The notes under the pieces are model-generated. The model was not told where the DNA came from, did no database searches, and saw nothing but the letters and a program-made list of their open reading frames with translations. Both the position numbers and the translations under genes were made by a program. 64,000 nt of DNA, from contig NZ_BOVK01000022.1 in NCBI RefSeq assembly GCF_018403685.1, positions 26,187-90,186 of the forward strand, in the 5' to 3' direction. This DNA is from Xylanibacillus composti. Its GTDB lineage: Bacteria; Bacillota; Bacilli; Paenibacillales; K13. Positions 16,426 through 24,904 of this stretch are shown here, piece after piece. Position 1 is the first letter of the stretch; each line of letters begins with the position of its first letter.

Positions 16426-18114
16426 GTGGAAGCGAATACGAATGCGACTTCATCAAATTTTATCAAGACCATCGTATCCGAAGACTTGAAGAAAGGCGTC
16501 GTCGATAAAGTAATCACGAGATTTCCGCCCGAGCCGAACGGCTATTTGCATATCGGGCATGCGAAATCGATCTGCCTGAACTTCGAATTGGCGGATGAGT
16601 ATGGCGGACGGACAAATTTGCGCTTTGATGACACGAATCCGTTGAAGGAAGATACGGAATATGTGGAGTCGATCAAGGAGGATGTGCGCTGGCTCGGATT
16701 TGACTGGGACGAGCTGCATTATGCCTCCAACTATTTCGACGAGCTGTATGAGCGGGCACAATTGTTGATCCGCAAGGGCAAGGCCTATGTCTGCGATTTG
16801 AGTCCGGATGAGATCCGCGCGTCGCGCGGAACCTTGACGGAGCCCGGGCAAGAGAGTCCTTACCGGAATCGCTCGGTCGAGGAAAATGCGGATTTGTTTG
16901 AACGAATGAAGAACGGGGAGTTCCCGAACGGCTCCAAGGTGCTGCGGGCCAAGATCGATATGGCTTCCCCGAATTTGAATATGCGCGACCCGGTCCTGTA
17001 TCGCATCTCCCATGCTGAGCATCACAATACAGGCGACCGCTGGTGCATCTATCCGATGTACGACTTTGCGCATCCGCTTAGCGATGCAATAGAAGGCGTG
17101 ACGCACTCGCTGTGTACGCTGGAATTTGAGGATCACCGGCCGCTGTACGACTGGGTGGTGGAGCAATGCGAGATGCCAAGCCGTCCGAGGCAGTATGAAT
17201 TTGCCCGGCTCAACATGACGAATACGGTCATGAGCAAGCGCAAGCTGAAGCGGTTCGTCGACGAGGGGATCGTCGATGGGTGGGACGATCCGCGGATGCC
17301 AACTATCTCGGGCTTGCGCCGCAAGGGATATACGCCGGAAGCGATCCGCGCATTCGCCCGCGAGATCGGCGTGGCGCGCAGCAACAGCCTGGTGGATGAC
17401 CGGATGCTGGATCATTTTATCCGCGAGGATCTGAAGCTGAAGGCGCCCCGGACGATGGCGGTGCTGCAGCCGTTGAAGGTTGTCATTACGAACTATCCCG
17501 AAGGGCAGGTCGAGTGGCTGGAAGCGGAAGTGAATCCGGAGGTGCCCGAGATGGGCGTCCGTCAAATTCCGTTCTCCCGTGAAATCTACATCGAACAGGA
17601 TGATTTCATGGAAGACCCGCCGAAGAAGTACTTCCGGCTGTTCCCCGGCAATGAGGTGCGTCTGAAGCATGCGTACTTCATTAAATGTGAGGAAGTCATC
17701 AAGGACGCAGACGGTCAAGTGGTAGAGCTGCGCTGCACCTATGATCCGGAAACGAAGAGCGGGACCGGGTTTGCCGGCCGCAAGGTGAAGGGGACGCTGC
17801 ACTGGGTGGAGGCTTCCCATGCGGTTCCTGCCAGCTTCCGGCTGTTCGAGCCGCTGCTGGCGGAGGAAACGGAAGAGCAGCCGGACGCGGAGGAGACCGG
17901 GGATGATTTCCTCAAGCAGCTTAACCCGAATTCCTTGCAAGTGCTGCAGGGCTTCGTCGAGCCGAATATGAAATCAGCGAGGGCGCAGGATAAATTCCAA
18001 TTTTTCCGCCATGGCTATTTCAATGTTGATCCGAAAATGACCGCCGACGAGCAGCTTGTCTTCAATCGAATCGTCTCGCTCAAGAGCTCGTTCGATCCGA
18101 AGGCAGGGCAGTAG
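16426..18114 (+). CDS. glnS: Glutaminyl-tRNA synthetase
   Basis: About 562 aa class I synthetase that charges tRNA-Gln directly. It has the HIGH motif at residues 42-45 ([16 protein letters not shown]), the GlnRS-specific [10 protein letters not shown], and the KMSKS equivalent VMSKR at 268-272, followed by the two beta-barrel anticodon-binding domains. GTG 16426 is preferred, behind GAAAGG; an ATG at 16405 lacks a ribosome site. GlnRS is absent from most Bacilli, which use GatCAB, so this gene was probably acquired in the lineage. A large hairpin follows the stop. Confidence 0.95.
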   Translation: MEANTNATSSNFIKTIVSEDLKKGVVDKVITRFPPEPNGYLHIGHAKSICLNFELADEYGGRTNLRFDDTNPLKEDTEYVESIKEDVRWLGFDWDELHYASNYFDELYERAQLLIRKGKAYVCDLSPDEIRASRGTLTEPGQESPYRNRSVEENADLFERMKNGEFPNGSKVLRAKIDMASPNLNMRDPVLYRISHAEHHNTGDRWCIYPMYDFAHPLSDAIEGVTHSLCTLEFEDHRPLYDWVVEQCEMPSRPRQYEFARLNMTNTVMSKRKLKRFVDEGIVDGWDDPRMPTISGLRRKGYTPEAIRAFAREIGVARSNSLVDDRMLDHFIREDLKLKAPRTMAVLQPLKVVITNYPEGQVEWLEAEVNPEVPEMGVRQIPFSREIYIEQDDFMEDPPKKYFRLFPGNEVRLKHAYFIKCEEVIKDADGQVVELRCTYDPETKSGTGFAGRKVKGTLHWVEASHAVPASFRLFEPLLAEETEEQPDAEETGDDFLKQLNPNSLQVLQGFVEPNMKSARAQDKFQFFRHGYFNVDPKMTADEQLVFNRIVSLKSSFDPKAGQ

Positions 18115-18172
18115 TTCCCGGGGCAAGCAAATCGTAAATGAATAGGCAAGTCTTGATGGAAGCCTGTTCCGT

Positions 18173-18230
18173 CATGCAAGTGATCTCGTGCAGGAGGCGC
18201 CAAGGAAGCGCACCGCCTGCAGCTTGCATG
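18173..18230. other. Long imperfect hairpin downstream of glnS
   Basis: Outer arms CATGCAAG (18173-18180) and CTTGCATG (18223-18230) enclose TGCAGG/CCTGCA and GGCG/CGCC pairing. There is no clear T-tract, so it may stabilise the glnS mRNA end or be a weak terminator. The remaining 130 bases to the next terminator show no gene. Confidence 0.45.
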
Positions 18231-18361
18231 CGCGGGGCAGGTATTTTTCATTTACAGCTGCGATCAGGGCTTCTGCCTGCGTGCGACGAGCCACGGGAAG
18301 CGGGTGAGGCGGAGACGAGTTTGTTTCGCGCGTTTCACGCACTTAGCCGGCTAAAGTATGT

Positions 18362-18393
18362 AATAAAAATGAAGCCATGTTCGAATGGCTTCA
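18362..18393 (-). terminator. Terminator of the NAD(P)H oxidoreductase gene
   Basis: On the minus strand a nine-pair stem TGAAGCCAT/ATGGCTTCA with a six-base loop is followed by ATTTTTATT. It lies 12 bases past the stop of the leftward oxidoreductase gene. Confidence 0.8.
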
Positions 18394-18404
18394 CGAAAAG
18401 TGAA

Positions 18405-18998
18405 TTATTGAGCTATCGACTTTATATCATGGTCGTAGTATAGTCCGAGATGATACGCTTGCGCCAGAAGTTTTTCGAAAGTTTCCGGATTGGAATCCAA
18501 AGTGTCATACAATATTTCAACCTTGCTGTTCGAGATACCGCAGAATCCGGCAATTCCGATGTTTAGGTGATGGCTCATCATCTTGTCGTACTTGTACTTC
18601 TCATAATGTACTTTCGGAGCCGAAGCCAATCCAATCCACAGTACTTTTTTATGAGGCAGTTTGTTCGCGCCGTACGCGAATCCGTTGTTCCACACACGGT
18701 CAATATATCCTTTTAGCATGGCTGGGAAACTGTGCCACCATACCGGGAAAATATAGACGAGAGCATCGTGTTTCATCATACGTCCGATCTCCGCCTCCAC
18801 CTCGGGCGAGTAGATCTTGCGAGCAGAAGATGATTCGGGTTCATCCGCCTCCCACAATACCGGATTAAACCCGCTGCGATGCAGATCCAGCACTTCCGAC
18901 TCATGTCCGCCATCGGCGAGTCCCTGTGTGAATCTTTCTGCAACAGAAAAGGTTAAGGATTGCACCCTAGGGTGTGAAACAACGGTCAAGACTCTCAT
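18405..18998 (-). CDS. Flavodoxin-fold NAD(P)H oxidoreductase (MdaB/KefF/YwrO-like)
   Basis: About 197 aa with the quinone reductase fold: RVLTVVSHPRVQSLTFSVAERF at the flavin-binding start, FPVWWHSFPAMLKGYIDRVW (the family signature) and GFAYGANKLPHKKVLWIGLAS. It would reduce quinones or other electrophiles. ATG 18998 follows GGAAGGTGA; a GTG at 19007 overlaps that site. Divergent from an HxlR regulator, which probably controls it. Confidence 0.85.
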   Translation of the reverse strand: MRVLTVVSHPRVQSLTFSVAERFTQGLADGGHESEVLDLHRSGFNPVLWEADEPESSSARKIYSPEVEAEIGRMMKHDALVYIFPVWWHSFPAMLKGYIDRVWNNGFAYGANKLPHKKVLWIGLASAPKVHYEKYKYDKMMSHHLNIGIAGFCGISNSKVEILYDTLDSNPETFEKLLAQAYHLGLYYDHDIKSIAQ

Positions 18999-19072
18999 AG
19001 TCGTCACCTTCCATTCTTTTTACTTTTCACCTCAAGCGAGGTACGATAAAATTATCTGATAAGACATAATTA

Positions 19073-19140
19073 ATGGGAAGAACGTACTTTTTTGTACTAT
19101 AGGAACTTTAAAGTGAGAAAGGCACCGAAAAGTACCTATT
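19073..19140. promoter_or_regulatory. Candidate HxlR-type operator in the divergent intergenic region
   Basis: GTACTTTTTTGTAC at 19084-19097 and an AAAGTACC half-site at 19130-19137 lie between the oppositely oriented oxidoreductase and HxlR genes. Palindromic sites in shared promoter regions are common for HxlR/YodB-type repressors. Operator status is inference. Confidence 0.45.
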
Positions 19141-19166
19141 GAAAGTATAAGTAAGGGGGTTATTCC

Positions 19167-19523
19167 ATGGAAATGCAAAATATAAGGACTTTTAACATTC
19201 CTGCCGAAGCGACGCTGGAGGTCATAGGAGGCAAATGGAAGTTGCTGATCTTATGTCATTTGAACTGTGGGACCGGCCCCAAACGAACGAGCGAATTAAA
19301 AAGGAATATTCCTGATATTACACAAAAAATGTTAACGCAGCAGCTTCGAGAGTTGGAGGAGGCCGGCATCATCATTCGAACAGTTTACAATCAAGTGCCG
19401 CCCAAAGTCGTCTATGAAATGAGTGAGTTTGGAATGTCGCTGAAATCCATATTAAACCAACTGGACGAGTGGGGAAAGCAATATATCCAGCAGCGCACCT
19501 GGAAGTCCTCCTGCTCCGAATGA
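19167..19523 (+). CDS. HxlR-family transcriptional regulator
   Basis: 118 aa winged helix-turn-helix with the family hallmark ATLEVIGGKWKLLILCHL, then RTSELKRNIPDITQKMLTQQLRELEEAGII. Cysteine near position 35 (LCHL) and a C-terminal Cys (SSCSE) could allow redox or electrophile sensing as in YodB, but that is inference. The ATG follows AAGGGGG. It is divergent from the flavodoxin-fold reductase. Confidence 0.88.
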   Translation: MEMQNIRTFNIPAEATLEVIGGKWKLLILCHLNCGTGPKRTSELKRNIPDITQKMLTQQLRELEEAGIIIRTVYNQVPPKVVYEMSEFGMSLKSILNQLDEWGKQYIQQRTWKSSCSE

Positions 19524-19636
19524 GGACGCCCGATGGGTATGCGCCAGGAGATGTTCCTTCATCCGAGCCGTTAGTGGTGAAAATGAAGACGCAGCGAAGT
19601 ATCCGGATAGCAAGGATACGACAGGAGCGATGCAAA

Positions 19637-20572
19637 ATGGCTTTCGTGGTTCGGCCGTTTCCGGAATGGTCCTGGTCACAGTCGAGGGATCAGCTGTTTC
19701 GGGAATGTCCACGCAAATATTACTATCATTATTATGCCTCCCACAATGGATGGCAGCGCGAAGCGTCGGAAGAGGCGCAAGCTGCCTATCGGCTGAAGCA
19801 GCTGGCTAACCTGTACTTGGTGATGGGGGATGAGCTGCATCAGATAGCAGAGCATCTGCTCCAGAGATGGGAGGAGCAAGCCGGCGACGCGGCGGCAGAC
19901 GAGCTGGTGGAGCGCTTGCGGCGTCGGCTGAATCAGGCATTTCTCGATTCGCGGGATGTGCCTCGCTGGAAGCGGGCGCCGAAGAAGAGCACCATGCTGC
20001 ATGAGATGTACTACATAGGGGAGCTGCCTCAAGATCGGGTGGAGAAAATCAAGCGCCGCCTGCGCGTCTGTGTCGATGGCCTGCTTCGCAGTCTGACGTG
20101 GCGGGAGCTAACGGCAAGCCCGTCGATGCGCATTGCGGAGGTAGAGCAGCTGCGAACGTTCGAGGTGGAGGGAACGCCGGTATATGTGAAGATGGACGCC
20201 CTGTTGGAGGATCGCTCCCGCGAGCGTCCGTGGATCATGGTGGACTGGAAGACGGGCATGGAGGATGAGAAGAATGAGGAGCAGCTAATCCTGTATGCCA
20301 TCTATCTCGGAGAGCAAGCAGGCATACCGCCCGAGCAGCTGGAGCTGCGCGTGGAATATCTGCTCACCGGCGAGACGAAGACCGTCTACGCCGACCAGGC
20401 GGACATGGAACGGGTGCGTGAGGCGATGAGCCGCAGCATGGCCGCTATGAAGGCTTGTCTCGCCGATCCGGAGCGCAATGCGCCGAAGCCGAAGGAGGCT
20501 TTCGCGAGCCGCCCGAGCCGAGCGGTATGCGCAGGCTGCAATTTCAGGGAACTGTGCGAGGAGAAGGCATAA
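19637..20572 (+). CDS. PD-(D/E)XK nuclease with 4Fe-4S cluster, Cas4/AddB-C-terminal type
   Basis: 311 aa. Catalytic Asp203 and Lys205 lie in MVDWKTG, with an upstream acidic residue in YVKMDALLED and the QLxxY helix EEQLILYAIYL after it. Four cysteines, Cys24 (RECPRKYYY) and Cys298, Cys301 and Cys307 (CAGCNFRELC), have the spacing of the iron-sulfur clamp in AddB and Cas4. ATG 19637 follows AGGAG by nine bases. No helicase, Cas1 or CRISPR array is nearby. Function is probably DNA end processing or repair. Confidence 0.85.
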   Translation: MAFVVRPFPEWSWSQSRDQLFRECPRKYYYHYYASHNGWQREASEEAQAAYRLKQLANLYLVMGDELHQIAEHLLQRWEEQAGDAAADELVERLRRRLNQAFLDSRDVPRWKRAPKKSTMLHEMYYIGELPQDRVEKIKRRLRVCVDGLLRSLTWRELTASPSMRIAEVEQLRTFEVEGTPVYVKMDALLEDRSRERPWIMVDWKTGMEDEKNEEQLILYAIYLGEQAGIPPEQLELRVEYLLTGETKTVYADQADMERVREAMSRSMAAMKACLADPERNAPKPKEAFASRPSRAVCAGCNFRELCEEKA

Positions 20573-20667
20573 GCAGCTGCGGATGATCCGTTAGCGAGCG
20601 CTCTGCATGTGCCGCCGTGCTTGGCGCGCGGCTTCGAAGCTTTCACCGGGACAGAGCAGGCGGAAGG

Positions 20668-20696
20668 TTGACAAAAGCCGGCTTACCCTCTATAGT
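20668..20696 (+). promoter_or_regulatory. SigA promoter of ilvA
   Basis: Consensus TTGACA (20668-20673), a 17-base spacer and TATAGT (20691-20696). The leader of about 115 bases before ilvA shows no T-box motif; it contains a short GGAAGGGCGCTTCC hairpin. Confidence 0.8.
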
Positions 20697-20819
20697 GGCT
20701 CCATATTCCATGAAACGGATACACTAGACAGAAACAGCATGGCGGAGGAAGGGCGCTTCCCGGACGGCCGGAAACGACGCGGGGGTGTGCGCTCGGGATG
20801 CTATGTCGGTAAGGAGCGG

Positions 20820-22073
20820 GTGAAGTTGGCATTGATTCAGGTTGAAGACATTCTGCAGGCGGACCGCCTGCTGCAGAAGGCGGTAGATCGGACGCCGCTG
20901 CTGCGCAACGAAGGGTTGTCGCAAAAGTATGGCTGCCAGATGTTCCTGAAGCGGGAGGATTTGCAGGTGGTGCGGTCCTTCAAGATTCGCGGCGCCTATC
21001 ACTTTATGCAGACGCTGACAGAGAAGGAGCTGGCCAACGGGGTGGTGTGCGCCAGTGCTGGCAATCATGCACAGGGCGTGGCTTATGCTTGCAAGGATAT
21101 GGACGTGAAGGGCACGATCTTCATGCCGGCGACAACGCCGCGCCAAAAGGTGAATCAGGTACGCTTCTTCGGCGGGGAAGCAGTTGAGGTGCAGCTTGTG
21201 GGCGATACGTTCGACGATTCGTACCGGGAAGCGACGTCTTATGCCGAGCAGCAGGGCAAGGTGTTCATCCACCCGTTCGATGACGAGCGGACCATTATCG
21301 GGCAAGGAACGGTAGGACTGGAAATTCTGAATCAGATGAAGGAGCCGCTCGATGTGCTGATTCTGGCTGTAGGCGGCGGCGGCTTGGCGGCGGGTGTCGG
21401 CTCGTATGTGAAGCGGATTAGCCCGCATACCCGCATTATTGGCGTGGAGCCGGAAGGAGCGCCGGCTATGCGGCGTTCTCTGGACTCGGGGGAGCGTGTT
21501 GTGCTGGAGTCCATCGACAAGTTCGTAGACGGAGCTGCAGTCAAGCAGGTGGGCGAGCGAACGTTGGATATCTGCCGCGAGGTGCTGGACGATGTCTTGA
21601 CAGTGCCTGAGGGCAAGGTGTGCACGGCGATCCTGGATATGTACAATCTGAATGCCATTGTCGTCGAGCCGGCCGGAGCCCTTCCTGTGGCTGCGCTGGA
21701 CTTCTTGCAGGAGGAAATCCGCGGCAAAAATGTAGTATGCCTCATTAGCGGGGGCAACAATGACATTAGCCGCATGCAGGAAATCAAGGATCGCTCGCTG
21801 ATTTATGAAGGCCTGCAGCATTACTTTATTATTAACTTCCCGCAGCGCAGCGGGGCTTTGCGGGAATTTCTCGACAAGGTGCTTGGGCCAGGCGATGACA
21901 TCACGCGCTTCGAGTATACGAAGAAGACGAGCAAGGAGAACGGGCCGGCGCTTGTAGGCATCGAGCTGCGCGCCAGGGAGGACTACGAGCCGCTGTTGGC
22001 CCGGATGGAGCGCGAAGGGATTCAGTATTTGGAGCTGAACAAGAACCCGGAGCTGTTCCACTTCTTAATTTGA
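20820..22073 (+). CDS. ilvA: Threonine ammonia-lyase (threonine dehydratase)
   Basis: About 417 aa PLP enzyme that deaminates threonine to 2-oxobutanoate, the entry to isoleucine. The PLP lysine is Lys55 in SFKIRGAYHFM; the glycine loop is AVGGGGLAAGV. The C-terminal 90 residues are an ACT-like regulatory domain (HYFIINFPQRSGALREFLDKVL), as in the short Bacillus form. The open frame runs back to 20607, but GTG 20820 or TTG 20826 behind TAAGGAG fits the family start. A strong promoter lies 125 bases upstream. Confidence 0.94.
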   Translation: MKLALIQVEDILQADRLLQKAVDRTPLLRNEGLSQKYGCQMFLKREDLQVVRSFKIRGAYHFMQTLTEKELANGVVCASAGNHAQGVAYACKDMDVKGTIFMPATTPRQKVNQVRFFGGEAVEVQLVGDTFDDSYREATSYAEQQGKVFIHPFDDERTIIGQGTVGLEILNQMKEPLDVLILAVGGGGLAAGVGSYVKRISPHTRIIGVEPEGAPAMRRSLDSGERVVLESIDKFVDGAAVKQVGERTLDICREVLDDVLTVPEGKVCTAILDMYNLNAIVVEPAGALPVAALDFLQEEIRGKNVVCLISGGNNDISRMQEIKDRSLIYEGLQHYFIINFPQRSGALREFLDKVLGPGDDITRFEYTKKTSKENGPALVGIELRAREDYEPLLARMEREGIQYLELNKNPELFHFLI

Positions 22074-22086
22074 CTCCCTTGTGGAG

Positions 22087-22122
22087 GGAAGACTGCCATG
22101 CAACGGGTGGCGGCAGTCTTCC
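22087..22122 (+). terminator. Hairpin after ilvA
   Basis: An 11-pair stem GGAAGACTGCC/GGCAGTCTTCC with a 14-base loop, 14 bases after the ilvA stop. No T-tract follows, so termination strength is uncertain. Confidence 0.55.
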
Positions 22123-22124
22123 GT

Positions 22125-22227
22125 AAGAAACCGAATCCTTCGCCAATCCGCGGCAGAGCGCCGAAAGCACCTTGTGCCGCGGCGGACGTCCTGTTCCGGC
22201 AGGACCGCGCGGAGGATTCGGTTTCTT
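22125..22227. other. Three-way-junction inverted repeat between ilvA and the GH18 gene
   Basis: Nineteen-pair outer stem (22125-22143 with 22209-22227, one wobble) encloses two further hairpins: CCGCGGCA/TGCCGCGG (22148-22182) and GTCCTG/CAGGAC (22188-22205). The right outer arm ends in GGTTTCTTT and the left begins with AAGAAACC, so the ends are T-rich on both strands. It may be a bidirectional terminator for the convergent genes or a structured RNA. I do not recognise a known RNA family. Confidence 0.6.
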
Positions 22228-22295
22228 TGTCATGCTCAGACCTTTGCGATCCGGTAAGCGGCAATCTGGCAGGCTGCCGACGAGGAGGCCCGGCG

Positions 22296-23591
22296 TTATC
22301 CCGCCGGGTTTTTGACGATGGTGAAATTGCTGTCCAGCAGCAGCCAGTTTTGCGGGAACGGCAGGCCGAGCTTCCAGTAGCTGATCCCCCGCAAGCCCAG
22401 CTCCTTCATGAGATTGAATTTGGCCTGAATGGAGCGGGCATCCTCGAACCAGACCTTGTGGCTTGCCCCCTCGTCATCCACGTAATCGAAATGCGGCGCC
22501 TGCGCCTGCCAGTCATATTGGATGGCGGCATTCTCGCGGGCGGCCAGCGCTATGGCAGCCTGCGGACTCAGCGCTCTGGCATATTCGCCGCCGGGAACAA
22601 AGGGCAAGGTCCAATCGTAGCCGTACAGGTTCTGGCCCATCATGATCTTGGAGCCCGGCATTTCGGTAAGGGCGTACTCCAGCACCTGCCGAACGGGTCC
22701 GATCGGCGATACCGGCATTGGCGGTCCGCCGCTGTACCCCCACTCATAAGTCATGATGACGACGAAGTCTACGATTTCGCCATGAGCGCGGTAGTCATGA
22801 GCCTCGTACCAGGCGCCCGCCTGCGTTGCGCTGGTTTTCGGCGCCAAGGCGGTCGAAATCAGATAGCCTTGTTCGTGAATTCGCGCAGCTGCCCTGCGCA
22901 AGAAGCGGTTATATGCTTCACGGTCAGCCGGACGCAAAAATTCGAGGTCAAAGTGAATATCGCGAAATCCGTAACGCGCGGCCGCGTCCAGAATATTGTC
23001 CAGCAGCCGGGTCTGGACCGCTTCGTCGTTCAGGATAATGCGGCCCAGCTCATCGCTGAACTGCTCGTTTTCCAGGTTGGTGACGACCATCATTAACGTC
23101 ACGCCATGCTGCTCGGCAACTGCCGGCAAGGACTCCAGCGGCGGGGGATCGAGCGTGCCATCCCGCTGTATCTGGAAGCTGAACGGAGCCAGATAAGTGA
23201 GATATGGCGCGGCTTCTTGTGCAGCCTGAAGCAGCTCCGGAGAAACACTTTCACCCCGCGGCTCGATATATGCGTTCGCTTCTGTTGGAACCTTCGGCTG
23301 AGGGGGGATATACAGACGCACCCCCACCTGCAGCGGCATATTCAGGTTCAGTTGGTTCACGCTCGCCAGGCGCTGCACTGACAGCCCGAAACGCGCGGCG
23401 ATTGTGTACAGGCTATCCCCTGGCTGCACCCAATAATATTGGCCGTTAATCGGTATGACCAATGCTTGGCCAACTACTAGCTGGCCAGCATTGGGCAATG
23501 CGTTGGCGCGCACGATCTCCTCGACCGTTGTTCCGTATGCCTGCGCAATGCCCCACAATGACTGTCCTGGTTGAATCACATGAATTTGCAT
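22296..23591 (-). CDS. LysM-GH18 spore glycosidase, YaaH/SleL-like
   Basis: 431 aa. Two LysM repeats (VIQPGQSLWGIAQAYG and VQPGDSLYTIAARFG, residues 4-95) precede a glycoside hydrolase 18 barrel. The catalytic strand is DIHFDLEFLRP, with the Glu expected to act as acid. YaaH/SleL proteins are spore N-acetylglucosaminidases that trim cortex fragments during germination. There is no signal peptide, as for spore-coat-targeted members. The ATG follows GGAGGG. It is convergent with ilvA. Confidence 0.88.
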   Translation of the reverse strand: MQIHVIQPGQSLWGIAQAYGTTVEEIVRANALPNAGQLVVGQALVIPINGQYYWVQPGDSLYTIAARFGLSVQRLASVNQLNLNMPLQVGVRLYIPPQPKVPTEANAYIEPRGESVSPELLQAAQEAAPYLTYLAPFSFQIQRDGTLDPPPLESLPAVAEQHGVTLMMVVTNLENEQFSDELGRIILNDEAVQTRLLDNILDAAARYGFRDIHFDLEFLRPADREAYNRFLRRAAARIHEQGYLISTALAPKTSATQAGAWYEAHDYRAHGEIVDFVVIMTYEWGYSGGPPMPVSPIGPVRQVLEYALTEMPGSKIMMGQNLYGYDWTLPFVPGGEYARALSPQAAIALAARENAAIQYDWQAQAPHFDYVDDEGASHKVWFEDARSIQAKFNLMKELGLRGISYWKLGLPFPQNWLLLDSNFTIVKNPAG

Positions 23592-23811
23592 GAGCTTGTG
23601 CCCTCCGATCCAGAAACTCCCTATCGCTCATATATATTCGCGCAGGTTGGCATTCATACGCCCTTTCCAGCAAAGCCCTTTGTCCACTTCCGGGATGGGT
23701 CCATGCTGGAGATCAGTTTGCGTGTGATTCGGCAGGCGACAAATGTTTTCGTTTAAAGACTCGGGTTTTCGCACACGATAGAAAGGACTTCCAGTGTCGG
23801 AGGAAAGTGTC

Positions 23812-24471
23812 ATGAAGCGAGAGCAATCAGGCCAGAAAGAGCCAGCGGTTTGGCGGGTATTGCAGGAGCAGTTCGGCGGCATGGCCGATTACCGGAGCCA
23901 ATCCGTGAAGCAGGACAACAGCGAGCTTATGCTTGCCTATCTGGAGTCTATTGTGGACAGCAAGCTCATTCCGGAGCGACTCGTCAAGCCGTATTACGAA
24001 AACAAGGCAATCTATGCCCAGTACTTGGCGGCGCTTGGCCGACCGCTGCAGGATCGGGACGTTCAACAGGCGGCGCAAGCGATGCTCAGCGGGCAAGTGA
24101 TTTGCTGTCTGGACGGCCAGGTGTTCGCCTGCGAGCTGCGGAAGAAGGAGGCTTCTCCTGTCGGGGAAGCCAAGGTAGAAAAGACGGTTCTGGGGCCAAA
24201 GGATACGTTAACCGAGAGCCTGGATTCGAACCTGATTTCATCATCCCGTTAAATGAAATGAGTTCCGCTATTCGGGTGGTGAAGTATGGGTTGATCCTGA
24301 TGGCCACTTTTTTGTTTGGGCTGTTGGGCGTCATGATCGGGTTTATCGGCTTGCTTTACTATATGTGCAACCTTCGCTCCTACGGACAGCCGTACTTGAA
24401 GCTGTTCACCAAGGAGAAGCCGCTGCCTGAAGGGAAGCAGGAGCGCTCGAGATCATCATTGTTCTGAACTT
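23812..24471 (+). pseudogene. Remnant of a GerA-family spore germination receptor gene (A subunit)
   Basis: The first frame (23812-24252, ATG behind GGAGGAAAG) matches the N-terminal soluble domain of GerA proteins, up to TVLGPKDTLTESLDSNL. It then stops. A second frame from about 24225 to 24467 matches the C-terminal end (IIPLNEMSSAIRVVKYG, GVMIGFIGLLYYMCNLRSYGQPYL). The central 250 or so residues with most of the membrane helices are missing and the halves are in different frames. So an internal deletion has destroyed the gene. Confidence 0.75.
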
Positions 24472-24478
24472 TCCTATC

Positions 24479-24806
24479 ATTATGTTCATTATGTTCAAGG
24501 GTGTCACGAACACATATTTGTCCTGGGACGCCATTCGCGAGGCTGTGACGCATGTAGGCCATATGCCCGGCCTGCTGTCTCTGGCGGCGGCTTCAGGATC
24601 GGATCAACCGCACGTTCAGCGAGCAGCTGGAGCGCATTCTGAAGGAAGCGCAGCAGCAGGGTATGGATCCTGTAGGGTTCGGCTTGCGTTACCGGGCCAT
24701 GCATGCGGACGAACAGGAGTGGGAGGACTGGAAGGCCGCTTATCCCGATGCAGGCATTCGTGCGGACGTGCAGGTCACGCTGGAGGGAAGCGGGCTGATT
24801 GACTAG
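24479..24806 (+). pseudogene. Remnant of GerC-type lipoprotein gene (C-terminal end), with an unassigned hydrophobic fragment before it
   Basis: From 24591 to the stop at 24806 one frame reads DRINRTFSEQLERILKEAQ, GMDPVGFGLRYRA, then DWKAAYPDAGIRADVQVTLE and GSGLID. This is the typical end of Ger(x)C proteins (germination lipoproteins). The beginning of the gene is absent. Just upstream, in another frame, NFPIIMFIMFKGVTNTYLSW could be a piece of the missing B-subunit permease, which I cannot confirm. With the GerA remnant upstream this is a collapsed gerA-B-C operon. Confidence 0.65.
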
Positions 24807-24904
24807 GCGATTTTATGGGGCGGATTTCGTGCAACTTTTGCTAGTAGTGGGCGTCTAATTGTGTAATTCAATTATTTCACTAGACAGGAGAGTGAGCAGG
24901 AAAA

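Noticed and set aside
16453..17940. 495-aa open frame on the minus strand
   Set aside because: It is antisense to glnS, whose family match and motifs are clear; long opposite frames are common in GC-rich genes.
20697..20819. T-box or other riboswitch in the ilvA leader
   Set aside because: No GGGTGG T-box motif, no specifier stem and no terminator before ilvA.
20724..22061. 445-aa open frame on the minus strand
   Set aside because: Antisense to ilvA with no recognisable protein text.
22098..23096. 332-aa open frame on the plus strand
   Set aside because: Runs through the cloverleaf repeat and is antisense to the LysM-GH18 gene; low-complexity composition.
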